From positions 1 to 64,000 of the forward strand of contig CANLCT010000002.1 of assembly GCA_947489195.1 (NCBI GenBank): 64,000 nt of DNA. Reading direction: 5' to 3'. This DNA is from an uncultured Aquimarina sp. (GTDB lineage Bacteria > Bacteroidota > Bacteroidia > Flavobacteriales > Flavobacteriaceae). A program made the translations under genes and the position numbers. Below are positions 9,386 through 19,442 of the stretch, piece by piece; the first letter of the stretch is position 1; the number at the start of each line of letters is the position of its first letter. The notes below the pieces were generated by a model. That model did no database searches. It saw only the letters and a list, made by a program, of their open reading frames with translations, and was not told where the DNA came from.

Positions 9386-10015
9386 TTATTTTGCTATAAA
9401 TGAAATTCCAGAAAGGCTAATGGTGGCATTTTTATTGCCTGTAACTTTACCATTGGTATTGATTGTAATTTTAACTGATGATGCATTGCTACCCAGGGTA
9501 TATAATGTAATACTTCTAGAAGGTCTATATTCAGATTTCAACTCAAAAAGATCGGTGTTTCCGGCGGTAGTAGAGGCTATGGTTATTTCTCCTTCGATAA
9601 AAACAATTCCTACTTTTTTACGGTAACGTGGCGCATTTCCAACTTTTGTAATCCCGGTACTTAACGAAATAGTTTCCCATGGGGTATCATCTTCGGTATA
9701 ATCAGGAATAGTAACCTTTCCAGTTTGTCCATTTACCTCCGTTATAGGTGGGCTAGGTGCAAATTTTTCAACGGCTCTTTTTACACCTTCGGGAGTTACA
9801 TATCGTTCTTTGTCTAAACCCGCATCAACTTCAGTCAAAGTGGCTTTTTCAACTATTCCTTTAGCAGTTGAGGTAGCATCAGGCAATTCATTAAACTTAA
9901 AATATGGATCCTCTAATTTGTTTACGTAACTGTCAATAAAGTTCGCATAATCAACTTCGGTTGGTTTATCTCCTTTTTTGAATTTATTTTTTAATTCGTC
10001 TCTCGTTTTTTCCAT
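9386..10015 (-). CDS. Short tail-fibre-like protein
   Basis: The 209-residue product begins TRDELKNKFKKGDKPTEVDYANFIDSY, homologous by eye to the N-terminus of the 1356-residue fibre gene (R-D-x-L-K-x-x-F-x-x-G-D-K-P). The middle holds a fibre-like ATLTEVDAGLDKERYVTPEGVKRAV segment of the 'tail collar' kind and an NGQTGKV motif, and the C-terminus is a small beta-sandwich-like domain. It lacks the S74 chaperone. It may be a second, shorter fibre or an adaptor that shares an attachment site with the long one. Confidence 0.8.
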   Translation of the reverse strand: MEKTRDELKNKFKKGDKPTEVDYANFIDSYVNKLEDPYFKFNELPDATSTAKGIVEKATLTEVDAGLDKERYVTPEGVKRAVEKFAPSPPITEVNGQTGKVTIPDYTEDDTPWETISLSTGITKVGNAPRYRKKVGIVFIEGEITIASTTAGNTDLFELKSEYRPSRSITLYTLGSNASSVKITINTNGKVTGNKNATISLSGISFIAK

Positions 10016-10030
10016 TTTTATGCTATTTAT

Positions 10031-13000
10031 TTATCGAACTAAATTTGTGTTTTCTATAATCATACTACCTATTCCTTCTAATGCGGCTTGTCCAGCTTCA
10101 CCAGGAATGGTTAAAATTTGACTTTTGGTATTTAACATGCCTACTGAATTTTCGGAATCTACTTTAAAGTGATGGTATGTTGGATTTCCATCACTGTCTT
10201 TTATTTGTAATAGACCATCAAGATCCGTTTCATTTAAAAACAATTGAACGTCTTGGTCATTAGTAATCAGTTCATGTATTTTAACCCAATTCCCTTGAGT
10301 GTTCATTTGATAAATATGGTACTTACCGTTGTGAACTGTTTTGTTCCATTTAAGGATGACATTGTCAATAACCGAATCATTATTGGCTAATGCATCAAAA
10401 CTATAAGTAGTTACTGGTGCTTTTGGACTAGATGATTCAACGATACTGCTAATTACTAATTTTGATGGGTTAGAGGGTTGGTACTCTGAAACCAAAATAG
10501 TTGGATCGCTTTCATTTATTTTAGGTTTGGCATACTCAACTTCTCTACTTACCGTTACTCTGTAAAATAAAGGATCACTATAAGGGATAAACTCCAGATC
10601 AAGGAATTCATCTTTAATGTTTAGGATATTAGTATCTAATTGGTTCGTTAATACCAAATCTATAGAATTTACTAAATCCATTGTTCGAACGCTTAGCGAG
10701 TTTTCTGGTCGCATGGTTCGGTATAAATTTAGTTTTCGAATACGTTGATCCGATTGATAGGCATTAACCTCAAAAGATAAAGCTGGATTGATTTCATTTT
10801 TAGCAATATCTTTGACTAAAGCTTCGGTAGTCATCATTTGTAAATTTCTGATTTCACTATCGCTATCAAGCATAGAAAAGTCAATAAATAACGGAATATT
10901 ACTATCTAAAGCTAATTCGTAAAAAGGACGTTGATCTTTTTTGAAAATTAGATGATCATTTCTTCTTTCTATTTCTAACAAACTATTTTCATCATATTGC
11001 ACACATTTTTCAATAAATACATCATTTTTATAAATAGATAAATAACCATCATCGCTTGCCAAAAGTGAATAATCAATTTTTTTAGTACTATCTTGATTAA
11101 GTATGTCATCGGCTAAGCCCAACATGATATTTGTTCTCGTTTTTACGTTGTATGATATGGAACCATAATTAGGAATATATTCTACTGAATACGCCCCAGC
11201 ATCCCATGCGTCGGCATTTATACCCGCTTCTTTAGTAATTAGTTGTTCGTTAATTTTAACAAAGTTTTTACCAGTAAATGTTAAAGGAATATCATCGCCT
11301 TTAAGGATCTCTTTAGTATAACTAGGTGCTATTGAAAATAAAGCAATATCTAAAATTTGATCTCCAGTATTTTTTAATGAGATATCAAGTACAAAATCGC
11401 TAGATTTTAGTAGTGGAATCTCATAAAGAATCACTTCATCTCTATTAAATATAATTCGATTTCCTTTTACTTCTATTTTAAATAATGCATCATTTTCGTA
11501 GGTGCCTACTTCGCCAAGGTCGTTTCCGCTTTCGTAAATATGCAATTTACCATTCGCTTTTATATACAATCCATATTGTATAGTACTACAATGCGCACTG
11601 GTATTATAACTAGAAAAACCAAGCATTCCTTCGGTGCCATCCAAAACTTTAAAAGTAACATAGGAGTTTCCTCGTAAAATTTGTCGGCTTGCTAGACCAG
11701 CATCCCAGTCATTTGCAGAGGTTTTGGTTATGGAGTGTTCTTCATTAATTTCTATATTTTCAATATCCGTAAATTCTAATGGGAGTTGCTCATATTCAAA
11801 TGTACTAGTGCCTAATATGGGTAAAGCCCTTTTTATTTCTGGATTTTCGGGAGCTTTGGTATTTACTAATTTTACAGGACCTTTTATGGTACTAAAATCC
11901 CCTAATTGAGTGGTGCTTCCGACCTCTCTTGCCGAGTAGAAATAAGTGTTTTTAGAGGTGCCATCTAATTTAAAGTCGGTAAATAAAATATCATCATATA
12001 ATTTTCCTTCCACATTAAGTCGTTTAGCCATAGGAGCAATATCGTATGCACCCGTTCCAGGCTTAAGTAAATTGCCATTACGATCTCTTATAACTTGTCT
12101 TTTCGCAGTGGGTTGATATGCTTCTCCCTCAATATAGTCATATAATAAAGGAACCTCAGTTAAAGAAACAAATGAATTCATGATTGCTTTTTCGACAAAA
12201 GTGGCCACTGTTTTTTCTGGAAATGTATCTAGGCCTTCGATCAATTCTGGTATAACCACTGTACTTAAATCAAACTCTTTTTCTGGATCAAATGCGGGAA
12301 TCGATTTTTTATTGATTGTATTGAATCTAGTAATCTCATCATTAATATCTTTAAAAAAGGCAGGTTTATTTGGTAATGGAAAACGATAAGCATTTTCATT
12401 TTTAGGAAATGTTTCAAAAACAACTTTTTCATCTGAATCGTCCGATTTTTTGTAATCAAAACCTAAAAGATTGTCCCAACGATTGGCATAAAAAGGATCA
12501 GGATCGTAGGATTCTAATTTGGTAATAATTTTATTTACAGTTTCATTTGTGTATAATGCTCCTAAAATAGATCGATCATTAGATCTGTAATACAACACGC
12601 CATAAGGTTGTTGTTTAAAAGAGGTGGTTAGGGTGTAAGTGGCTTTACCAAACGAATCTGGTGGAGTAGCATAAAGAGCCCCTTTTGGCTTATCGGGTTG
12701 TAAAGGATCGGTAATTTTATGCACAAACATCATAGCTGGTGCACTTACTTGGGAGACGTAAATTTTGTTATATGATTTTTCCCCATCAAGGTCTCTACTA
12801 CGTAAACCAAATATGGAATATTTTAGTTCTTCGTCAGTAGGAGTAATACTATTTTTTGTTAAATTAAAAGCGGTATCGGCATATAAATAAGCTTTATAGC
12901 CTGGGTAAAAGTTGACTTCTACTTTGTCGCCAATTTGTATGGCATCATCTATTACTATATTCCCATCGGCATCTGGTAATACTGTTCCAAAAGAGTCATC

Positions 13001-16000
13001 GGATACATAAAGAGCCACATTTTTGGTAGTACTCCCTATGTTTTCAATGCGAATCACATTTAGATTTTTTCGGGGTCCAGTGTTATTATTTGCAGTATGT
13101 ACTCTGACAATTCCGCCAGACCATTCTACAAAATTACCTATAGCATCGGGTTTGTTTTGAGAATGTTCAGCAAGCATAAAAGGCATTTCAATAAGGTAAA
13201 GTCCTCTGTGCGCTTCTTTTTTTGGGGTGCCATCATCATTAATTTCAATAACTTGATCCACTTTTGTTATTTTAGCTTCTCCCCAAAAGCCTCTAGATTT
13301 TTCTAGCACTTCCTCCGGTTGATCATCGGGACCTTCATTATTCACAATAATTTCTCTATGAATTTTAGTATGATCCCCTAAATCTAAATTAACTTTAAAG
13401 GTTTTATTTGGATTTGTAGGTCCCCAGGTTTCTGTAGCAGACATGTTTTCCAATGCCATAAATAAGGCATCATTCATTATTTGAGGAGCTTCTAATGGGA
13501 TGTTTCTTCTAGGAATTACAGTAGTTTGTATGCTGCCGTTTTCAATTTCTTTTTTAAATACATTGATTATTAAATTTGTTGAATTATCAATAATACTTTC
13601 TATAAAAAAGTTAGTTCCATTAGTGGTAAATATGCCACCTTCAAAATTTTGACTTGTTGTTCCAGTGGGTAATTCAGGAATTAAATACTCTTCATTTTCT
13701 TCATCACTATTACTGTAAACTTTGTATTTGTCTGTAGTAATTACCGAAATACGATCATCCGATGGATGGTCGGCTATACGTATTATTTTACCTCTTATAT
13801 TTTGAGGAATTTCATTTCTGAAGAAAACTTCAATATGGTCGGCAAAAATTTCCTTTTTATCTTTGTAAACCGCATCATGGTGGAGTAGTGGGTTATCACC
13901 CGCAGATAACACCTCTTTTAATTTATCATTGGCCTCTAATTTTAATCTGTCTGTGATTTTATATGAAACAAGTTCCTGAGTGGTGTTGTATTCAAAAGCC
14001 AAACGGACTAAGGTATCATCGGTTTTTGTGTTGTTTTGCAATAACTTTTGCTCACTTATCGAAGTAAGTAATAGTGGGCGCTCTTCAACAATGTGTAAGG
14101 CATTAATATTATGTGGAGGCAATAAATTATTATCGGGAACAAACTCCGTTTTTATGCTTAAGGCTTTTTGAACTGGCGAAACACGACTAAACCAGTTAAT
14201 TCCATAAGTACCATAATAGTAAATACCTTCTTGAGTTTGTTTGTGGACAAATAAAGGTTTTTCCTTTTCGGGAATACCCAAAGGAATAATTTCGGGTGTG
14301 GGTTTGCCTGAAGCTGTTTTGTTAAAATATTCTTGCGTAATGGAAAGTTCGGGCTTGTCCCAAGGGGTATCACCAGGTTTCCACGCAGTATTACCATCTA
14401 AATCCTCAACTTTTTGTTCAATACCACCAAATACGGGAACCGTATAATTCGAACTATTAAATTGGGTTGTTTTTTGATAAAAATCTACCAATATTTCATT
14501 TTCTTGATCATCTTCGACAAATAAAGAGATAAAACGAGATCTTCCCTTACTATAGCCATCTTCATTTAATAATGACATGCTTGGTTCCACACTCACCACA
14601 TTTCCTTGATCGTCCAATTGTTCTGCCGAAGGCAGGCCAGATGGTACTCCAGGTCTCAACTTATCTAATTGAAAAGGGAGCGGCAAACGTTGATCTGTAT
14701 TAGAGGTAGGTAAAGAAGTATATATATGTTCTACTTCAAAATTTTTGTCATCATCGTATATGTAATTTTCGATTTTGTTTTTAGTGGTATACTTAATAGC
14801 ATAAACATATTGTTGAGTTTCGGTTTTACCTGATAAATCAAAACAACCTAAACCAAGCATACGGGCTATATGGTAATCGGCAGCAGCGATATTTAAAATA
14901 TCGGCATATGCAATTTCTTGCGGATCGGTATCATCTTCACTAAATGAAATTAGTTCCTTACCACTAGGATTATTTTGGTTATTACTCAAGCGAATATAAT
15001 CGGCTACAATTTGTTTAATATCTTTTTCAAATGCGCCTTTTTTGTCATTATTCCATTTGTTTTGGTAGTTTTTTATGTTCACTAAGTCTCCTTCATTAAA
15101 TCTAGGCCACTTGCCATCAATTAGTCCAGCTTTGGGTTCTAAATATTCAAAGGCTTTTGTATCATTGTTTGTTAGGGCATATTCACCCATTTCTTCCCAT
15201 AGTTGCTCTTTATCTGCTTTTTCAACAATAGTAGCATACAATTCAACTTTTATACCTGATACGATACAGTTGTTTGCTCTAAATCGTATCCGTTTAATGT
15301 CCTCAGCTTGTTGAAAAGTAGTAGAAAATTGATTGCTTTGAAATGTTTTTCTAGCAACGATACCGTGTTTTCTGTCGGCAAGTAATTTTTCTTCGGTTGA
15401 AATTAATTCGGTCTGTAGGCTGCTGTTAGGAACACTATTGGTAACTATAAATTCAACAGAAAAGGCTAAACTATACGAGGTTTCCACCTCAATACTATTA
15501 TTTCCATAACTCTGTAAAAACTCAATAGGATTGGTTTCTGGATTAATAGTCCTTGCCGAATTTTGATACTGGGTTATATTATTAAAATAAATAATATATC
15601 TATTGCCTTCAACTTCATATACCCAAAAAGGCATTCTTCTTAAAAAGATAAAACTTCTTCTTCCCGAAAAAACAAAAGTGGGTAAATCATTAAAGTCGAT
15701 AGTTATTTGCTCTTTTTCATAAGGGACTTTACATATTTTTACAAAATCATTGGGTTTATTAAAGCCGTTCGAATTTGCTGCCAAAGTTCCTTTAGGTAAA
15801 TGATTATCACCCAAAGTATTTTTAAAAATCCAACGTAAATGCACGCCCTTAGCACTTCCATCTTGTCCAGTAGAACCTGCAGCTTGCAAGTATACAAAGG
15901 GAGATTGGGTGTAATTTATTTTAGGTAAAGGCTTCACTAAAATTTTAATAGTAAGCTCTTCGGGGTTGAGTACACCTGCTACAGAAATTATTTCTTCGAA

Positions 16001-19000
16001 TTCCCCGTTTTTAAATGGCGTACCCACTAAAATAACAGGAACTATGCCTACGGCACCGCTAGGAATTATCACTTCGGCAATAGCTGTAACTACCAGTCCA
16101 TTTGTACTAATTAATTGGGTACCTGCTTTTATGACATGTGGTGATCCTTTGTCATTTTGTAAGCTGATGCTTCCAATTTCCAAGCCTACTACTTCTTGTT
16201 GAGAAAATAAGGTAATTTCATCAAAACTAGTACTTATAATAGCAATGTTACCACAACCTACCTCGGCTTCAATTAATGAATCGTTTAAGCCTTTTAATGC
16301 TGTACTCAGTTTTTCAAAACTGTTAATTCCTCTGGTATAATCGGTAATTAAAATGTCATTGTTAGAAGTACTAGGTATTGGGGCTCTATTCCAATAAAAA
16401 GCAAGGGTATCTTCAATAGTTCTTCGACTAAAATTTAGACCATTATGGTATAGTCCTTTATCTAATGCATATACAAATAAGTGTGATTTATTATTTGCTT
16501 TTTTAACAGCATCAAAAAGTTTCGTGGATGAGCTAGCTTGAGCACCATCGGCAACTATAATAATAATATCAGGAATGGATGACAAGCCCTCTATTACATC
16601 CAAGCCCGATGACCAGTGATGAGATAAGCCTTTTACTCTACCATTTCTAAAATTAGAAATCCAGTTATTGAAGGTAGTTTTTGAAGTATTGGTTACTTTT
16701 TGTTCCAATACATGATCTTTTCGAGTATTGGTATCGCTGTCCGACATTCCGATTAAGGAAATCGTAAGGTTACTACCCTCTTGTAATTCAATAAAGGATC
16801 GTAAGCCGTTCTTTATTTCATCTATTTCATTTGTGGTTCTATTGTTTATAGACCCCGATTCATCAATAAGAAAAGCAACGTGAGCAGGGCAGGTTACTTG
16901 TGTAGGTCCAACACTGAGTTCGACAGATAATTGGTCTGGATTCAAAACTCCGGCTAACGAAATTATTTCAGTAAATTCTCCACTTTTTGATGGGATTCCA
17001 GATAGTACAGTAGGAATATTAATTGTTGCACCCGTTGGAACAATAATAGTTTCAAGTGTACTAATGATGATTCCATTTACAGCAGCTATTTGGGAACCAG
17101 CAATTACCGTGTGTGAACTACTTTTATCATTTTTTAAGGTAATAAATCCCACTTCCAGCGCTAGAATTTCTTCTGAAGGCTTTAAATTTATATTGGTAAA
17201 ACTTGTACTTGTAATAGCTATATTACCACAACCTACTTCAGCTTCTATTAAAGCCTTGTTGAGGTTTGATAAAGCTTCACCAAGCTTATTGAAATCTATT
17301 ATTCCTTCCTGAAAATCAGTTATTAAAATATCATTGTTTAGAGTGCTTTTAATAGGGGTTCTACCCAAATAATAAGCTAACGATTCTTCAATTGTACGTC
17401 TACCATTTGGGTCTATTCCATTGTCATAGAAACCTTCTTGGAGGGCATAAACAAATAAATGGGATTTGTTATTAATTTGTTTGACTAAGTTTAACAATAT
17501 TGATGAATCAATTACAACTAAACCATCGGCAATAGCAATTACAACATCGGGAATAATAGATAATGAATTAACAACTTCTAGAGCAGATGCCCATTTATCG
17601 GAACTACCACTAACACCTCTATTTCTATAAGTACTTACCCAACTATCAAATGTTGTTTTGGAAGTATTAGTAACTTTTTGTTCTAAAATATGATCTGAAC
17701 GTAAATTATTATCACTATCAGACATACCGATTATTGATAATGTCAAATTGCTTCCTAATTGAGAGTCAACAAAAGCTTGAAGTCCTAACTTTATTTGAGA
17801 AGCTTCGTTACTGTCTATTGAGCTTGATTCGTCAACTATTAGAGCAACGTGAGCAGGGCAAGTGATTTGTACAGTTTCAAAAACAACTTTAGTTCTTTGT
17901 ACTGCTTGCTCTCCATTTACAGTAAATGATACTACCGCAGTTTCTGCAACAGTACTAGAGGTTAAAATAGCAGTATAGGTACCATCATTATTGGTTGTAA
18001 CCGAACTAATACTTCCTTTTGTGGTATTAATAACTACTGTAGCATTACCAATATAGGGGTTTCCATCTGAGTCTTTTAAGTTTACTGTAATTGTAGTGGT
18101 ACTTTTTCCATCAGCATTTATTGTGGTTGGATTTGCTGTAATAGTACTTTTGGTAAGGTCGGGAAAATTATTATAGGTACAAATATCTAATACTTCATAA
18201 TCAGTTATAGGTATTATATTAAGAGGGGTATCTTCAAAATCAAAATCCTTTTCAAAAGGAAATGAATTTATTTTGGAAATAGAAACACTTAATTTTACTG
18301 ATGTGTTAGAGGTTACATCATTAATGTCTAGACAGTCACCAGCATTAAAATTCAAATTCATTTTACATAAAACAGCATCCGTATCAATGGGTGATTCATT
18401 GATTATTGCGATTACTAATTCATTTGTAGAAATAAGTTCTTTTATATATTTAGGGACTTCTTTTTTCCAAACTAAACCTTTAGTGGGTTCAAATTTGTAA
18501 AAAATGGTATTTGTAGATGAGTTGTTGTAAAAAGCATATATCGCTTTTTCATTTTTATAACTTAAATAGGATTGGGAAACAGTTTCACTATCAGGAACCA
18601 ATTTAAAACTATCAACAGAATTGATTGACTCAATATTGCTAAGATCGAAGTTAAAACTAATGAATTGATGATTTGTAGAATCTAGAAGATACACATAATA
18701 AGTATCTTTGATTTTTATGATTGATACATTTTCGAAAAATGTTTTTTTATTAATTGTATCGGGTCTACTTATATTATAGCTTGTTGCTTCAAGCGTGTCT
18801 ATGGTTGTAATTGTAATTGTAATAAAAATATCAGAATTATAATTATAACCAATAGTTATAATTTTTTTATCAGTAATTAAATAATCTGCAGAAAAAAGTG
18901 AAGAGTGAGTAATGTTAGAATTAATTTGTATTCCATTACTATTTAAAGCAATAAAGCTTTCTGAAAATATTGTAGCATTAGGGGCATCCTCAGCATTCAA

Positions 19001-19438
19001 CGTGTTAAAGCGATTATGAATAATTATTTTATCATTATCATAATTTTTTAATTCAATAAAATTAGCACCATTAATTCGATTGCTAGTTTCTTTACACCAT
19101 ATGAGATTTCCATTACTGTTTAGCTTTAATACTATTCCACGTTCAGGGACATAGCCATTTCCACTTTTTCCAGTAAAAATGACATCCCCATTATCCATTT
19201 CAATAGCATCAACAAGCTTAAATGAATCTGGAACATTACTATCCCTATCATCAGTAAATTTAAAAGTTTGTCCCCAAATAAATTTTAAATTTAAATCAGT
19301 TTTTAGAATATGAACTTCTTTACTACTTATATGATTTACTATACTATATATATGATTATTTATGGGTATTAAAATAGGGTCTAATAGACCTAATACATAT
19401 TTGTTTTCAATCTTCTTAATGTAAAACGCATCTGCCAT
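10031..19438 (-). CDS. Giant protein with duplicated vWA modules and invasin-type Ig domain
   Basis: This 3135-residue protein has no signal peptide. Residues about 1-400 show propeller-like repeats (LKLNSNGNLIWCKE type). Residues about 423-525 form an invasin/Big-1-like Ig domain (TITANPTTINADGKSTTTIT). Two vWA domains begin near residues 527 and 849 (CPAHVALIVDESSSID and CPAHVAFLIDESGSIN), each with a D-x-S-x-S MIDAS motif and followed by a similar beta-domain ending GVLNPDQLSVEL or GVLNPEELTIKI. The remaining 2000 residues are beta-rich and include LamG-like and Fn3-like stretches. The stop is 15 bases from the next gene and the start is 4 bases after the previous stop. It is probably a large adhesive or structural protein, but its family is not recognised. 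Confidence 0.8.
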   Translation of the reverse strand: MADAFYIKKIENKYVLGLLDPILIPINNHIYSIVNHISSKEVHILKTDLNLKFIWGQTFKFTDDRDSNVPDSFKLVDAIEMDNGDVIFTGKSGNGYVPERGIVLKLNSNGNLIWCKETSNRINGANFIELKNYDNDKIIIHNRFNTLNAEDAPNATIFSESFIALNSNGIQINSNITHSSLFSADYLITDKKIITIGYNYNSDIFITITITTIDTLEATSYNISRPDTINKKTFFENVSIIKIKDTYYVYLLDSTNHQFISFNFDLSNIESINSVDSFKLVPDSETVSQSYLSYKNEKAIYAFYNNSSTNTIFYKFEPTKGLVWKKEVPKYIKELISTNELVIAIINESPIDTDAVLCKMNLNFNAGDCLDINDVTSNTSVKLSVSISKINSFPFEKDFDFEDTPLNIIPITDYEVLDICTYNNFPDLTKSTITANPTTINADGKSTTTITVNLKDSDGNPYIGNATVVINTTKGSISSVTTNNDGTYTAILTSSTVAETAVVSFTVNGEQAVQRTKVVFETVQITCPAHVALIVDESSSIDSNEASQIKLGLQAFVDSQLGSNLTLSIIGMSDSDNNLRSDHILEQKVTNTSKTTFDSWVSTYRNRGVSGSSDKWASALEVVNSLSIIPDVVIAIADGLVVIDSSILLNLVKQINNKSHLFVYALQEGFYDNGIDPNGRRTIEESLAYYLGRTPIKSTLNNDILITDFQEGIIDFNKLGEALSNLNKALIEAEVGCGNIAITSTSFTNINLKPSEEILALEVGFITLKNDKSSSHTVIAGSQIAAVNGIIISTLETIIVPTGATINIPTVLSGIPSKSGEFTEIISLAGVLNPDQLSVELSVGPTQVTCPAHVAFLIDESGSINNRTTNEIDEIKNGLRSFIELQEGSNLTISLIGMSDSDTNTRKDHVLEQKVTNTSKTTFNNWISNFRNGRVKGLSHHWSSGLDVIEGLSSIPDIIIIVADGAQASSSTKLFDAVKKANNKSHLFVYALDKGLYHNGLNFSRRTIEDTLAFYWNRAPIPSTSNNDILITDYTRGINSFEKLSTALKGLNDSLIEAEVGCGNIAIISTSFDEITLFSQQEVVGLEIGSISLQNDKGSPHVIKAGTQLISTNGLVVTAIAEVIIPSGAVGIVPVILVGTPFKNGEFEEIISVAGVLNPEELTIKILVKPLPKINYTQSPFVYLQAAGSTGQDGSAKGVHLRWIFKNTLGDNHLPKGTLAANSNGFNKPNDFVKICKVPYEKEQITIDFNDLPTFVFSGRRSFIFLRRMPFWVYEVEGNRYIIYFNNITQYQNSARTINPETNPIEFLQSYGNNSIEVETSYSLAFSVEFIVTNSVPNSSLQTELISTEEKLLADRKHGIVARKTFQSNQFSTTFQQAEDIKRIRFRANNCIVSGIKVELYATIVEKADKEQLWEEMGEYALTNNDTKAFEYLEPKAGLIDGKWPRFNEGDLVNIKNYQNKWNNDKKGAFEKDIKQIVADYIRLSNNQNNPSGKELISFSEDDTDPQEIAYADILNIAAADYHIARMLGLGCFDLSGKTETQQYVYAIKYTTKNKIENYIYDDDKNFEVEHIYTSLPTSNTDQRLPLPFQLDKLRPGVPSGLPSAEQLDDQGNVVSVEPSMSLLNEDGYSKGRSRFISLFVEDDQENEILVDFYQKTTQFNSSNYTVPVFGGIEQKVEDLDGNTAWKPGDTPWDKPELSITQEYFNKTASGKPTPEIIPLGIPEKEKPLFVHKQTQEGIYYYGTYGINWFSRVSPVQKALSIKTEFVPDNNLLPPHNINALHIVEERPLLLTSISEQKLLQNNTKTDDTLVRLAFEYNTTQELVSYKITDRLKLEANDKLKEVLSAGDNPLLHHDAVYKDKKEIFADHIEVFFRNEIPQNIRGKIIRIADHPSDDRISVITTDKYKVYSNSDEENEEYLIPELPTGTTSQNFEGGIFTTNGTNFFIESIIDNSTNLIINVFKKEIENGSIQTTVIPRRNIPLEAPQIMNDALFMALENMSATETWGPTNPNKTFKVNLDLGDHTKIHREIIVNNEGPDDQPEEVLEKSRGFWGEAKITKVDQVIEINDDGTPKKEAHRGLYLIEMPFMLAEHSQNKPDAIGNFVEWSGGIVRVHTANNNTGPRKNLNVIRIENIGSTTKNVALYVSDDSFGTVLPDADGNIVIDDAIQIGDKVEVNFYPGYKAYLYADTAFNLTKNSITPTDEELKYSIFGLRSRDLDGEKSYNKIYVSQVSAPAMMFVHKITDPLQPDKPKGALYATPPDSFGKATYTLTTSFKQQPYGVLYYRSNDRSILGALYTNETVNKIITKLESYDPDPFYANRWDNLLGFDYKKSDDSDEKVVFETFPKNENAYRFPLPNKPAFFKDINDEITRFNTINKKSIPAFDPEKEFDLSTVVIPELIEGLDTFPEKTVATFVEKAIMNSFVSLTEVPLLYDYIEGEAYQPTAKRQVIRDRNGNLLKPGTGAYDIAPMAKRLNVEGKLYDDILFTDFKLDGTSKNTYFYSAREVGSTTQLGDFSTIKGPVKLVNTKAPENPEIKRALPILGTSTFEYEQLPLEFTDIENIEINEEHSITKTSANDWDAGLASRQILRGNSYVTFKVLDGTEGMLGFSSYNTSAHCSTIQYGLYIKANGKLHIYESGNDLGEVGTYENDALFKIEVKGNRIIFNRDEVILYEIPLLKSSDFVLDISLKNTGDQILDIALFSIAPSYTKEILKGDDIPLTFTGKNFVKINEQLITKEAGINADAWDAGAYSVEYIPNYGSISYNVKTRTNIMLGLADDILNQDSTKKIDYSLLASDDGYLSIYKNDVFIEKCVQYDENSLLEIERRNDHLIFKKDQRPFYELALDSNIPLFIDFSMLDSDSEIRNLQMMTTEALVKDIAKNEINPALSFEVNAYQSDQRIRKLNLYRTMRPENSLSVRTMDLVNSIDLVLTNQLDTNILNIKDEFLDLEFIPYSDPLFYRVTVSREVEYAKPKINESDPTILVSEYQPSNPSKLVISSIVESSSPKAPVTTYSFDALANNDSVIDNVILKWNKTVHNGKYHIYQMNTQGNWVKIHELITNDQDVQLFLNETDLDGLLQIKDSDGNPTYHHFKVDSENSVGMLNTKSQILTIPGEAGQAALEGIGSMIIENTNLVR
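15925..17870 (-). repeat. Tandem duplication encoding two vWA plus beta-domain units
   Basis: Within the 3135-residue gene, about 970 bases (16896-17870) and the next 970 (15925-16895) encode clearly homologous units. Both contain CPAHVA, IDES/VDES, the string SDSD, VTNTSKTTF, the vWA strand PD[VI][VI]I, the segment SHLFVYAL, TIE[ED][ST]LA[FY]Y, EAEVGCGNIAI and a closing GEF[TE]EIIS[LV]AGVLNP. The DNA is diverged, so the duplication is not recent, but the domain order is identical. Confidence 0.85.
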
Positions 19439-19442
19439 AACC

